32,053 nucleotides of DNA, taken from positions 1 through 32,053 of the forward strand of contig CAMDYX010000026.1 of assembly GCA_945910395.1 (NCBI GenBank), written 5' to 3'. Under the pieces are notes generated by a model. That model saw only the letters and a list, made by a program, of their open reading frames with translations, was not told the DNA's origin and did no database searches. This DNA comes from an uncultured Agathobacter sp. (GTDB lineage: Bacteria; Bacillota; Clostridia; Lachnospirales; Lachnospiraceae). Of the stretch, positions 7,208 to 14,319 are shown piece by piece; within the stretch, counting starts at the first letter, position 1, and every line of letters starts with the position of its first letter. The position numbers were made by a program, and so were the translations under genes.

Positions 7208-7507
7208 GTGATCGAAGCCGATGATTACAAGCATGATGATTGGATTAATGAGGTACGTAAACGCAACAGGAGCCTGAGAAGACAGTTTCTCAAGTATAAA
7301 GATGCCGAGATCGTGTACAGTCTCACTCATCGCAAGTTACTTGAAATGGCTGACGAAGCCGGGGCAATCTACCGAATCGACGGAACCGTGCTGATCAACA
7401 GAGAGATTTTTGATGAATATCTGGAGCAGTTTCATCAGAAGCCCTGTACGTATTCCGCATATACCAAGCGGAAGCAGTACGAAAAGGACAGAAAGGAGGA
7501 GTCATGA
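7208..7507 (+). CDS. DUF6462-type small DNA-binding-like protein (copy 1)
   Basis: A 99-residue protein from a GTG at 7208, chosen because GAAGGGAGGTGG precedes it and the nearby ATG at 7206 stops at once. Residues about 29-77 repeat the same pattern as the excisionase-like protein at 4993: IVYSLTHRKLLEMADEAGA followed by IYRIDGTVLINREIFDEYLE. This is the first of four consecutive genes of one family that lead into parA. The fold suggests DNA binding; a role in regulating the partition/replication genes or in recombination is inferred. Its end overlaps the next start by 4 bp (ATGA). Confidence 0.8.
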   Translation: MIEADDYKHDDWINEVRKRNRSLRRQFLKYKDAEIVYSLTHRKLLEMADEAGAIYRIDGTVLINREIFDEYLEQFHQKPCTYSAYTKRKQYEKDRKEES

Positions 7508-7893
7508 CAGGAAATATCTGGATGTGTTCCCATCTTCTGGATGAACAGGATCTGGAATTCGGAAAGCATGATTTCATCACCTATAAGATGGGGCAGGAAT
7601 ATTACGGAATGGGCGAAAAACGTTTTGCAAATGCAGCCTGGAAATCCGGTGCTGTATATAAATGTGGAAAGCTGGTCTTGATCCGCAGGGATATTTTTGA
7701 AGCGTATCTTCGCAAAACAAGATTGAAGGAGGTAATGAAAAACCATGGCAACGAAGAAAAAAACGGACATGCCGCAGATGTCGATGAGCAAGTACAAGGA
7801 GATGAAGACAGTGGCCAAGAAATTTGTTTCACAGAGGGAGGGCTCGGAACTCTACAGTATGGGACTGAATACCTTCCGGAAACTCGCAAATGA
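7504..7893 (+). CDS. DUF6462-type protein (copy 2) with out-of-frame tail
   Basis: A 129-residue frame whose first 80 residues carry the family pattern: YYGMGEKRFANAAWKSGA, then VYKCGKLVLIRRDIFEAYL. AAAGGAGG precedes the ATG. The last 50 residues lie over the start of the next gene in another frame and have no family character. The ancestral protein probably ended near residue 80, and the overlap of 149 bp is unusual. The real functional part is likely only the N-terminal domain. Confidence 0.7.
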   Translation: MTGNIWMCSHLLDEQDLEFGKHDFITYKMGQEYYGMGEKRFANAAWKSGAVYKCGKLVLIRRDIFEAYLRKTRLKEVMKNHGNEEKNGHAADVDEQVQGDEDSGQEICFTEGGLGTLQYGTEYLPETRK

Positions 7894-7984
7894 TTCAGGT
7901 GCCGTTTATCGAATCGGAAGGATGGTATTGGTCAATACAGAGGTGTTTGAGGAATATCTGGAAAACTTCCGCGTGTGGAGGTGA
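7745..7984 (+). CDS. DUF6462-type protein (copy 3)
   Basis: A 79-residue protein starting at 7745 after GAAGGAGGTAATG. The core is ELYSMGLNTFRKLANDSGA followed by VYRIGRMVLVNTEVFEEYLE and NFRVWR. This is the form closest to the widespread DUF6462 proteins of Lachnospiraceae mobile elements. The start lies inside the 3' part of copy 2. Codon pattern and the canonical ending indicate this frame, not that of copy 2, is the functional one here. Confidence 0.82.
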   Translation: MATKKKTDMPQMSMSKYKEMKTVAKKFVSQREGSELYSMGLNTFRKLANDSGAVYRIGRMVLVNTEVFEEYLENFRVWR

Positions 7985-7988
7985 GGGT

Positions 7989-8441
7989 ATGTATCCAAAA
8001 CAAAAATTCATATTTACGATTCCTAAGAAGTTCTACTCGATCACGGAGCTCGAAGGCGAATTTAATATGTCCAGAAATGAGCTGATCAAAAATGCCGTTC
8101 TCTGTGGAGCCATGTATCAGATATCGTCGAAGCGCCTGATCAACCGCGTCAGGCTGGAGGAATTCTTTGCCAGAGTGGGGAATCTGGCTGCAGAGATTGA
8201 TCGGAAATACAGTAAGGTCAAGGATGTCAGTGCGTATTTCGATCTGCAGGATGACCAGGTGATACAGCTGGCCTCTGATGCCAAGGCACTGATTAAGATC
8301 CGGGGTACACTGCTTGTGAATCTGGAAGAACTGGAAAATTACATTTCGGAATTCAAGTGTGAGATGAATACCATTGACCCTGAGAAAAATGATGAAATTG
8401 AAAAAATCAAAAGGAGGAGCGAACGGTTATGTGTAAGGTAA
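7989..8441 (+). CDS. Two-domain DUF6462-like protein (copy 4)
   Basis: A 150-residue protein starting at the ATG at 7989 with GGAGGTGAGGG upstream. An upstream in-frame extension to 7890 only reads across copy 3 in the wrong frame. Two related domains follow each other: FNMSRNELIKNAVLCGAMYQ with ISSKRLINRVRLEEF (about residues 18-58), and FDLQDDQVIQLASDAKALIK with IRGTLLVNLEELENYI (about 78-116). A tandem fusion of a family that is otherwise single-domain is notable. The gene overlaps parA by 13 bp. Confidence 0.75.
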   Translation: MYPKQKFIFTIPKKFYSITELEGEFNMSRNELIKNAVLCGAMYQISSKRLINRVRLEEFFARVGNLAAEIDRKYSKVKDVSAYFDLQDDQVIQLASDAKALIKIRGTLLVNLEELENYISEFKCEMNTIDPEKNDEIEKIKRRSERLCVR

Positions 8442-9214
8442 TAGCGATAGCAAACCAGAAGGGTGGGGTCGGCAAGACCACCACAGCTGTAAATCTGGGA
8501 GTAGGGATTGCAAATGCAGGTAAAAAGGTTCTGATGATCGATGCGGATCCCCAGGGATCTCTCACCATCAGCATGGGCTTTCAGGAGCCGGACAAACTGA
8601 CGGATACATTATTCAACATTATTACGATGGTTGCAAATGATGAGGATATGGAGCACGGCTACGGGATCCTTCATCTGGACAATGTGGATCTGATTCCTGC
8701 CAACATTGAGCTTTCTACGGCTGAAATATCTCTTTCCTCGGCATTGTGCAGAGAATCAATCATAAAGTCTTATATTGAGGAAATCCGGCCGGATTATGAC
8801 TATATCGTGATTGACTGCATGCCTTCCCTCGGAATGCTGACGGTAAATGCACTCACATGCGCGGATTCCGTGCTGATTCCGGTCCAGGCAGCATACTTGC
8901 CGGTCAAAGGTCTTCAGCAGCTCATTAAGACCATCCACGCGGTAAAAAGGCAACTCAACAAATCATTAAAGATTGAAGGGATTCTGCTCACGATGGTGGA
9001 TGGCAGAACCACTTATGCAAAAGATATCGTTTCTCGGGTCAACGAAGTATATGGAAGGAATATTCCGGTTTTTCCAATAGAGATTCCTTTATCCGTAAGA
9101 GCATCAGAGACCAGTGCCGTAGCAAAGAGCATCTATGATTACGATCCAAAGGGAAAAGCGGCAAATGCGTATGAAGCACTGACAAAGGAGGTATTGGCAC
9201 ATGGCAGCAAATAA
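8429..9214 (+). CDS. parA: ParA/Soj-type partition ATPase
   Basis: A 261-residue deviant Walker ATPase that moves or positions plasmid/ICE DNA with ParB. The P-loop is KGGVGKTTT at residues 11-19 (signature lysine Lys11), followed by VLMIDADPQGSLT and YIVIDCMPSLGMLTVNAL (Walker B region). It has no N-terminal HTH, so it is of the short Soj-like kind. RBS AAAGGAGG precedes the ATG. It overlaps the upstream gene by 13 bp and parB by 14 bp, indicating one operon. Confidence 0.95.
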   Translation: MCKVIAIANQKGGVGKTTTAVNLGVGIANAGKKVLMIDADPQGSLTISMGFQEPDKLTDTLFNIITMVANDEDMEHGYGILHLDNVDLIPANIELSTAEISLSSALCRESIIKSYIEEIRPDYDYIVIDCMPSLGMLTVNALTCADSVLIPVQAAYLPVKGLQQLIKTIHAVKRQLNKSLKIEGILLTMVDGRTTYAKDIVSRVNEVYGRNIPVFPIEIPLSVRASETSAVAKSIYDYDPKGKAANAYEALTKEVLAHGSK

Positions 9215-10139
9215 GAAACCGAAGATTCATTTTGAGAGTGTGGATGAACTGCTGGGCGTTCCGGTAATGCAGGACGGAACCGAAGTTATCAAGATTCGGG
9301 ATATTCATCCATTCAAAGATCATCCATTTAAGGTGATGGATGATGACAAGATGGATGAACTGGTGGAAAGCATTAAGGTAAATGGGGTTCTATCTCCGGT
9401 TCTGGTACGTCCCAGAGAAGAAGGCGGATATGAGATGATATCCGGTCATCGCCGTATGCATGCCTGCGATAAGGCGGGGCTCGACAGTATTCCGGCCATT
9501 ATAAAGGAAATGTCCGATGATGAAGCGGTAATCGCGATGGTCGATTCCAATGTCCAGCGAGAGGAGATTTTGCCGAGTGAGAGGGCGTGGTCACTGAAAA
9601 TGAAGATGGATGCGATGAAACATCAGGGTGTTAAGAATACTTCTGATGAAGAGGGAACTTGTGGAACTCAGTTCCACAAGTTGGATGATGGTTCAAAGAC
9701 AAGGGAACTGATAGGCAGTGAAGCTGGGATATCGGGCAGACAGGTTCAGAAATATCTCAGCCTTACAGACTTAATCCCCGAATTGCTTGATTGGGTGGAT
9801 GAAAAGAAGATTACGATTATGATGGGTGTTGATATATCACGTTTCGACAAGGAACTCCAGGGCTGGATCCTCGAATATCGCCGGGATAACGGAATACTGC
9901 TTCAGGATCAGATCAATGCCCTGAAGGAACTTAAGAACCTTGAAAACATCACCAAGTACACCTTCACAGCCACAATGAATGATGCTCTCCCGGAGAAAAA
10001 GGTTAATGGCCGGGTAAATCTCTCCGAGAAGAAGCTGAATCGCTACTTCCCGGCAAGGATGACATCGATGGAACGGGAAAGGATTATTCTGGAGCTTTTG
10101 GAGGAATGGAAGGAACGCAAGCTGAAAGAAGAGGTTTAA
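9201..10139 (+). CDS. parB: ParB/Noc-like partition protein
   Basis: A 312-residue ParB homologue. The N-terminal domain (about 30-130) has the CTP-binding/ParB box region EMISGHRRMHACD at 78-90 and VDSNVQREEILPSERAW; an HTH follows at about 178-197 (LIGSEAGISGRQVQKYLSLT). Between them lies a linker, residues about 152-161, encoded by a perfect DNA palindrome. The start is preceded by AAAGGAGG. The stop codon lies inside a copy of the RepA iteron sequence, so the end of parB doubles as a control site for the next gene. Confidence 0.93.
   Translation: MAANKKPKIHFESVDELLGVPVMQDGTEVIKIRDIHPFKDHPFKVMDDDKMDELVESIKVNGVLSPVLVRPREEGGYEMISGHRRMHACDKAGLDSIPAIIKEMSDDEAVIAMVDSNVQREEILPSERAWSLKMKMDAMKHQGVKNTSDEEGTCGTQFHKLDDGSKTRELIGSEAGISGRQVQKYLSLTDLIPELLDWVDEKKITIMMGVDISRFDKELQGWILEYRRDNGILLQDQINALKELKNLENITKYTFTATMNDALPEKKVNGRVNLSEKKLNRYFPARMTSMERERIILELLEEWKERKLKEEV
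9656..9682. repeat. Perfect 27-bp palindrome inside parB, parS-like
   Basis: AACTTGTGGAACT and its exact inverse AGTTCCACAAGTT flank a single C. A perfect 13-bp-arm dyad within a coding region is unlikely by chance and lies between the two conserved domains of parB. parS centromere sites are palindromes of about 16 bp, often close to or within parAB. A centromere is the best reading; an RNA hairpin is the alternative. Confidence 0.7.
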
Positions 10140-10151
10140 AAAGTAAACTTC
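10131..10151 (+). promoter_or_regulatory. Iteron-like operator over the parB stop, upstream of repA
   Basis: The 21 bp from GAGGTTTA through GTAAACTTC match the iteron at 10603-10623 inside repA at 20 of 21 positions. The unit is a dyad: GTTTA and TAAAC are inverse. It lies 32 bp before the repA start, across the parB stop codon. This is where a RepA protein that binds iterons could repress its own synthesis. Confidence 0.6.
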
Positions 10152-10182
10152 TGAAACTTTCACGGAAAGGAGTGCTGTTACG

Positions 10183-11133
10183 ATGAGTGAAGGAATAAGC
10201 TTCAAATATTTCTATGGAAACGAAGCAGAACAATTTACTTTTTACCGGATCCCCAAGCTGCTGATCACTGCTGATTACTTCAAATCCATCTCAAGTGATG
10301 CCAAAATCCTGTACGGACTGATGCTTGATAGGATGTCTCTATCCTCGAAAAATGGCTGGTTGGATGATAAAAAGCGTGTGTTTATCTACTTTTCTATGGA
10401 AGAAATCATGGAAAGCCTGAATGTAGGCAAGAATAAAGCGCTTAAGACAGTCGCGGAGCTCGATGCCACTACAGGCATCGGGCTCATAGAGAGGACAAAG
10501 CAGGGTCAGGGCAAACCCGCAAGAATCTATGTCAAAAACTTTACGAGACCTGGTGCCCAGAGGTTTACAAATCAAACTTCTGGTAACGAAAATAGCGATC
10601 CAGAGGTTTACAAAGTAAACTTCAAGGAGTTTACGGATCAAACTTCAAGAAGTCCCGGATGTAAACCCCTAGAGGTTTATGGATCAAACCGTAATGAGAA
10701 TAATATTAATAATACTGATTTAAGTGAGACTGAATCTTATCTGATCTTATCTACCGGAGGAAGATGCGATGAGATGCGATACGAGGACATTATCCGTCAG
10801 AATATCGCTCTGGATATCCTTTTGGAGAGAAATCCCTATGACAGGGAACTACTGGAAGGAATCTATGATCTGATTCTCGAAACCGTTCAGAGTCTGAGCG
10901 AGAGCATGGTAATAGCAAGCGACAAATATCCCACGTCCTTTGTCCGGAACAAGTTCCTGAAGCTTGATGGAAGCCATGTGGAATATGTGCTTGAATGTTT
11001 CAAGGGCAACACAACAAAAGTGAAGAATATCAAGAAATACCTGTTGGCGGCGCTTTTCAATGCCCCGACCACCATCAGCGGTTATTATCAGGCGGAAGTA
11101 AACCATGATATGCCGCAATTTGCAGTAAGATAG
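10183..11133 (+). CDS. repA: RepA_N-family replication initiator (first copy)
   Basis: A 316-residue protein. The N-terminal RepA_N domain (about 1-125) shows the signature FYRIPKLLIT, DAKILYGLMLDRMSLSSKNG and GKPARIYVKNF. The C-terminal domain (about 205-312) has RNPYDRELLEGIYDLI and NIKKYLLAALFNAPTTISGY, a DUF6017-like pattern. The middle (about 125-170) is variable and carries DNA iterons. In this family the initiator binds iterons inside its own gene, which form the origin. AAAGGAG precedes the ATG. It follows parAB and may act during autonomous replication of a plasmid or excised ICE. A second copy lies at 29292. Confidence 0.93.
   Translation: MSEGISFKYFYGNEAEQFTFYRIPKLLITADYFKSISSDAKILYGLMLDRMSLSSKNGWLDDKKRVFIYFSMEEIMESLNVGKNKALKTVAELDATTGIGLIERTKQGQGKPARIYVKNFTRPGAQRFTNQTSGNENSDPEVYKVNFKEFTDQTSRSPGCKPLEVYGSNRNENNINNTDLSETESYLILSTGGRCDEMRYEDIIRQNIALDILLERNPYDRELLEGIYDLILETVQSLSESMVIASDKYPTSFVRNKFLKLDGSHVEYVLECFKGNTTKVKNIKKYLLAALFNAPTTISGYYQAEVNHDMPQFAVR
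10558..10690 (+). repeat. Iterons in repA; probable replication origin
   Basis: Four related repeats begin at 10558, 10601, 10624 and 10669, with the core GAGGTTTACAAATCAAACTT or close variants (GTTTAC AAA GTAAAC in the best copy; ATGGATCAAACC in the last). The conserved GTTTA cores are 43, 23 and 46 bp apart, so 23 bp (about two helical turns) is the basic step. They lie in the variable central part of repA, where RepA_N plasmids carry their origin, next to AT-rich DNA (10690-10725). Confidence 0.75.
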
Positions 11134-11141
11134 GAGGAAAC

Positions 11142-11417
11142 ATGAGATACGTATTCAAACCGTTTGCGTTGGTGCTGGCACTGGCATTATTCCTTATAAA
11201 TCTGGTAATTGAGGTGGTAGCATGGCTGTTTTCATGGGTAGCATTCTGGATTTTCCTGCTCCTTGGAATATGCGGGATCATAGCTATCGTTCAGCACATG
11301 TGGCAGGAATTACTAATGCTTGGTGGAATAGTTGCAGTGATCCTAATTGCGTTTTTCGGATCAGCTGCCTTAAGTGCAAATATAAATCGACTAAGAAAAT
11401 GGCTGGTGGAGTTTTAA
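11142..11417 (+). CDS. Small three-segment membrane protein
   Basis: A 91-residue, strongly hydrophobic protein. Probable membrane segments lie at about residues 6-27, 31-50 and 57-78, with a basic C-terminal end (NRLRKWLVEF). ATAGGAGGAAAC precedes the ATG, 8 bp after the repA stop, so it belongs to the same transcript. I do not recognise the family. Similar small membrane proteins accompany rep/par genes on clostridial conjugative elements. It is the last gene of the maintenance module before the island. Confidence 0.75.
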   Translation: MRYVFKPFALVLALALFLINLVIEVVAWLFSWVAFWIFLLLGICGIIAIVQHMWQELLMLGGIVAVILIAFFGSAALSANINRLRKWLVEF

Positions 11418-11599
11418 AATGGCTAAACCACGCAGTTTTTCCTTTATATTCTGTACGAATAATGGTAGAATAATATAGTATGGTTTCGATTAATTCTCAT
11501 CTGGTTATTGGAGGTAAAAATTGTTCTTGATAAAGGATTAGTTTGCAATAGAAGCAAGCCTGGGAACATGAAATATAAGAGCTAGACGTTACCGGAAAT
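11418..11599. other. Noncoding junction between maintenance module and island
   Basis: No gene is supported. A good ribosome-site-like TTGGAGGTAAAA at about 11508 is followed by no usable frame (five codons), which may be the remnant of a gene that once continued here. AT content rises sharply, as expected at the edge of inserted DNA. Confidence 0.35.
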
Positions 11600-11646
11600 G
11601 CATCTGAGCTATTCTTTTACGAGAATGACTTGGGTGCTTTTTTATT
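11600..11646 (+). terminator. Terminator before the defence-like island
   Basis: GCATC pairs with GGTGC at the base and ATTCT with AGAAT near the top of an imperfect hairpin, followed by TTTTTTATTT. It would end the par/rep transcript before the island promoter. Confidence 0.6.
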
Positions 11647-11673
11647 TAAGAATAATATTGGCAAAAAGTTTTT

Positions 11674-11719
11674 AAAAACTGTTAAGTCGAAACAAATAAT
11701 ACTCTATCTATTAGTAGAA
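11674..11719 (+). promoter_or_regulatory. Bipartite promoter-like motif before the ten-gene operon
   Basis: AAAAAC-TGTTAAGT (11674-11687), 21 nt, then TATTAGTAGAA (11709-11719). The same two blocks at the same distance occur at 25998-26043 ahead of the small-gene cluster. The spacing is too long for the usual sigma-A 17-nt spacer. The second block lies 43 nt before the first start codon. It is a candidate promoter for the sigma-like protein encoded at 12695-13585. Confidence 0.6.
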
Positions 11720-11751
11720 CAGATAACCGTGCTACGAAAGAGAGGTATTAT

Positions 11752-12054
11752 ATGAAAACAGTTGTGTATTGTAAGCCTACTGAAAAGGGTATTCATTCTT
11801 TTTATATTGTTGCTGGAACAGAGGAATTCTTCCTTTTTAACCAGGCATATAGAAGAGGCGTTGAAGAGTATTTTGGCAAAGGCGTATTGATCAATAATGC
11901 CTTGGATCATTCCAGGGCACATAAGGATTCAGCTATTTCGCGTACCATGAGCAAGATTCCTATGTATGTTCGTTATGTTGAAAAGGAATATGATGTAGCA
12001 ATCCTTGAGAAGACAAAGAAAAGTAATCACGGGTATAAGATGAGATGTGCTTAG
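11752..12054 (+). CDS. Hypothetical 100-aa protein, first gene of the operon
   Basis: A small basic protein beginning MKTVVYCKPTEKGIHSFYIV, with a strand-rich N-terminal half and a patch of conserved-looking residues (FLFNQAYRRGVEEYF, then SRTMSKIPMYVRYVEKEYDV). No catalytic motif, membrane segment or signal peptide is visible, and I do not recognise the family. AAGAGAGGTATTAT precedes the ATG. It lies 12 bp before the CARF-like gene, so it is likely a small partner or regulator of that protein. The function is unknown. Confidence 0.75.
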   Translation: MKTVVYCKPTEKGIHSFYIVAGTEEFFLFNQAYRRGVEEYFGKGVLINNALDHSRAHKDSAISRTMSKIPMYVRYVEKEYDVAILEKTKKSNHGYKMRCA

Positions 12055-12066
12055 GAGGTTTAGGAA

Positions 12067-12684
12067 ATGAAGAAGCTTGTTATTTGCAACATACCTATGA
12101 GAGAGAACATCGCTAATGTGGTGTTTAGCAGCGATGACCGTTCATTGCCGGTGTCTTCTGATGAATATCGATATCCGGTTCTTTCATTTTTATCTCAGAC
12201 TCTGAAGACTGAAGATGATGTAAAGTTCCTTCTTCTTGTAAAAAAGGATGGGAAGGAATTTTATAAAAAGAATATAGATGACTGTCTTACAGAGATCCAA
12301 AGGGCAAATGCCTCGGCAGGTGCAAAGATATCTTATACAATCATTGATACGGATTTTTCCCAGAAGAAGGAAACCCATGAGCAGTTAATGGGAAAACTGG
12401 TCGAGGAGATCGAGACGGGATCTCATATTCTGACCGACATAACATATGGTCCAAAAGATCTTCCTATAGTTATTTTTTCGGCTTTGGGCTTTGCTGAGAA
12501 GTTCCTTGAATGTGAAATAGATAATATTGTTTATGGCCAGGCTGAGTTTGTGGACAATAAGGTTGTCAGTTCAAAGATCTGCGATATGACATCTCTTTAT
12601 CTGTTAAGCTCAGTTACAAATACAATAAAATGCGACGATCCGGAGAGAGCAAAGACGATGCTGAAATCCCTTCTTTCAATGTAG
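12067..12684 (+). CDS. TM1812/CARF-like (CRISPR-associated family) protein
   Basis: A 205-residue protein matching the pattern of the TM1812 (Csx2/DxTHG) family: a Rossmann-like start (LVICNIPM), a second strand VKFLLLVKKDGKEFY, YTIIDTDFSQKKETHEQL, then the signature ILTDITYGPKDLPIVIFSAL and IDNIVYGQAEF. CARF domains of this family bind cyclic oligonucleotides in type III CRISPR systems. Here DxTHG is DITYG, there is no effector (HEPN or nuclease) domain, and no cas gene or array is near. It may sense a nucleotide signal or bind a partner protein. AGGAGG precedes the ATG. The family call is fairly sure; ligand binding is inferred. Confidence 0.8.
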   Translation: MKKLVICNIPMRENIANVVFSSDDRSLPVSSDEYRYPVLSFLSQTLKTEDDVKFLLLVKKDGKEFYKKNIDDCLTEIQRANASAGAKISYTIIDTDFSQKKETHEQLMGKLVEEIETGSHILTDITYGPKDLPIVIFSALGFAEKFLECEIDNIVYGQAEFVDNKVVSSKICDMTSLYLLSSVTNTIKCDDPERAKTMLKSLLSM

Positions 12685-12694
12685 GAGGGATCAT

Positions 12695-13585
12695 ATGCGT
12701 TATAACAAGGATGAGTGCGAAAAATTAATAGATGAATCGCCTTTATTCCACTTGGACAGGGAAACTGAACCAAGTGCATATCGCCGTGAAGTTCTTAAAA
12801 TGGTGGAATATTTGTATTCATATTTGATGGCTGTAAATGCAGGAAAGTATGAAGAATATGCCGTGGAGATCGTGGATACTGCCAAACGGTGCATAGAAAA
12901 TTATGAGCCAGATCAGGGAAGGTTTATTAATTACTTTAATTCTTCTTGGAAGCAGAGTTATGGACATATTGTTGGCAGGGAACTTGTAAAGAATACTTTT
13001 GCTGGTGTTCATTTTTCTGAGGACGATGCACGTAACTATCGTAAGTACATGAAGCTTGCTCAATCTATGGGTGCTGACATAGACAGCGATAGTTTTAAGA
13101 AAATGGTTTCTGATGCAATGGGAATATCTGTTGAAGCAGTTGAAGATCTTCAGCATATGGCAGAGAGTAAACCAGTTTCATGCACGTATGTGAACGAAGA
13201 AGGAGAGGAGTTCAGCCTGATTGATCAGCTTGATAGCGGAATTTATGTTGAATCGGCTATTACGGAGAATGACAATGCAATTGCTTTTATGGATCTAATA
13301 AAGATTGTTTTTGAGAAGCTGCAGGAAAGACAAAAACCGATGATGGCGAAATTGCTCACATCAAAGCTGGCGCTCTTAACCACAGAAAATGAAGTACTTT
13401 CGGATTATTTGCATTCAATGCCGTATTTTGATGAGGAGATATTTGTTGAGTGCATTCATATAGGGGAGAGTGTTCAGGCTAAGGAAATATCTTCCCGTTT
13501 GGGTGTAAATGAAGCAAGCACGAGCAGGTCCTGGAAGAATTTTAAAGATAAGCTCACTGAAGGGATGAAGGAAAGGAAAAATTGA
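12695..13585 (+). CDS. Sigma-factor-like protein
   Basis: A 296-residue helical protein. Residues about 55-100 (EIVDTAKRCIENYEPDQG, then RFINYFNSSWKQSYGHIVGR) resemble sigma-70 region 2, where a chain of helices grips core polymerase and melts the -10 element. The C-terminus (VQAKEISSRLGVNEASTSRS, then WKNFKDKLTE) resembles region 4 with an HTH for the -35 element. The middle is less typical. AGGAGGG precedes the ATG, and the stop overlaps the RBS of the vWA gene. It probably directs transcription of the island itself. It could also be a sigma-derived DNA-binding regulator without polymerase function. Confidence 0.7.
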   Translation: MRYNKDECEKLIDESPLFHLDRETEPSAYRREVLKMVEYLYSYLMAVNAGKYEEYAVEIVDTAKRCIENYEPDQGRFINYFNSSWKQSYGHIVGRELVKNTFAGVHFSEDDARNYRKYMKLAQSMGADIDSDSFKKMVSDAMGISVEAVEDLQHMAESKPVSCTYVNEEGEEFSLIDQLDSGIYVESAITENDNAIAFMDLIKIVFEKLQERQKPMMAKLLTSKLALLTTENEVLSDYLHSMPYFDEEIFVECIHIGESVQAKEISSRLGVNEASTSRSWKNFKDKLTEGMKERKN

Positions 13586-13586
13586 G

Positions 13587-14300
13587 ATGGGATTACGAGA
13601 CGTAGTAATTAAAGAAGCAAGGCCATTACCGGTTTTACTGTTGGTTGACAACAGCGGAAGTATGGCTAATGAAAAGATCAATACTGTAAATGTTGCTATA
13701 AAAGAAATGATCGCTGAATTTTCAGCAATTAAAAACGCAAAAGGAAAGATCAGCATTGGTGTAATTACTTTTGGAAATACTGTTGAGCTGGTGCAGACAA
13801 TAGATAAAATAGAGAATGTTAATATCCCGGAGTTTACGGCTGCTGGAAAAACCTGGATGGGCCAAGCCATAGATATGGCCGTTGATATGCTTGAAGACAG
13901 AGACCAGGTGCCAGAAAGAGCGTACACACCAACAATCATATTGTTGAGTGACGGGCTACCTTCTGATTGTCCTGGAAAAATGGATCCTCAGAATTATGAT
14001 TTTTCACAATGGGAGCCTTTACAGAGACTGCATTCTAGCGAAAGATTAAAGAAATGTCCGAAGCTAGCATTGGGAATTGGGGAAGGAACAAATTACCAAA
14101 TGTTAAATGCATTTATTAATAACCCTGAGATTCCGGTAATACGTGCAAATGATTTGGCAACTATAACAAAGTTTTTCCAATGGGTTACTTATTCAATAAG
14201 CAAACGATCGGTAAGTAGTAATCCTAATGAAGCGGTTTTGGAGGATCCGAAACAGCGGTTTGATGAAGATGAAGTTGCATATTTAATGGGATTGGTATAG
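13587..14300 (+). CDS. TerY-like von Willebrand factor A domain protein
   Basis: A 237-residue single-domain vWA protein. The metal-ion-dependent adhesion site is complete: Asp21-x-Ser23-x-Ser25 (VDNSGSM), Thr89 in AAGKTWMG and Asp122 in LLSDGLPSD. TerY proteins form the TerY-P triad together with a PP2C phosphatase and a protein kinase, exactly the two genes that follow. The vWA domain probably acts as a metal-dependent scaffold or phosphorylation target. There is no signal peptide or membrane segment, so it is cytoplasmic. The start lies one base after the sigma-like gene's stop. Confidence 0.9.
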   Translation: MGLRDVVIKEARPLPVLLLVDNSGSMANEKINTVNVAIKEMIAEFSAIKNAKGKISIGVITFGNTVELVQTIDKIENVNIPEFTAAGKTWMGQAIDMAVDMLEDRDQVPERAYTPTIILLSDGLPSDCPGKMDPQNYDFSQWEPLQRLHSSERLKKCPKLALGIGEGTNYQMLNAFINNPEIPVIRANDLATITKFFQWVTYSISKRSVSSNPNEAVLEDPKQRFDEDEVAYLMGLV

Positions 14301-14319
14301 CGAGGAAAGTACTATAGTC

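Noticed and set aside
10558..10690. CRISPR-like array
   Set aside because: The repeats are imperfect, only four, unevenly spaced and inside the repA frame; iterons explain them.
12067..12684. Part of a CRISPR-Cas locus
   Set aside because: Despite the family name there is no cas1, cas10 or other cas gene and no repeat array in the window.
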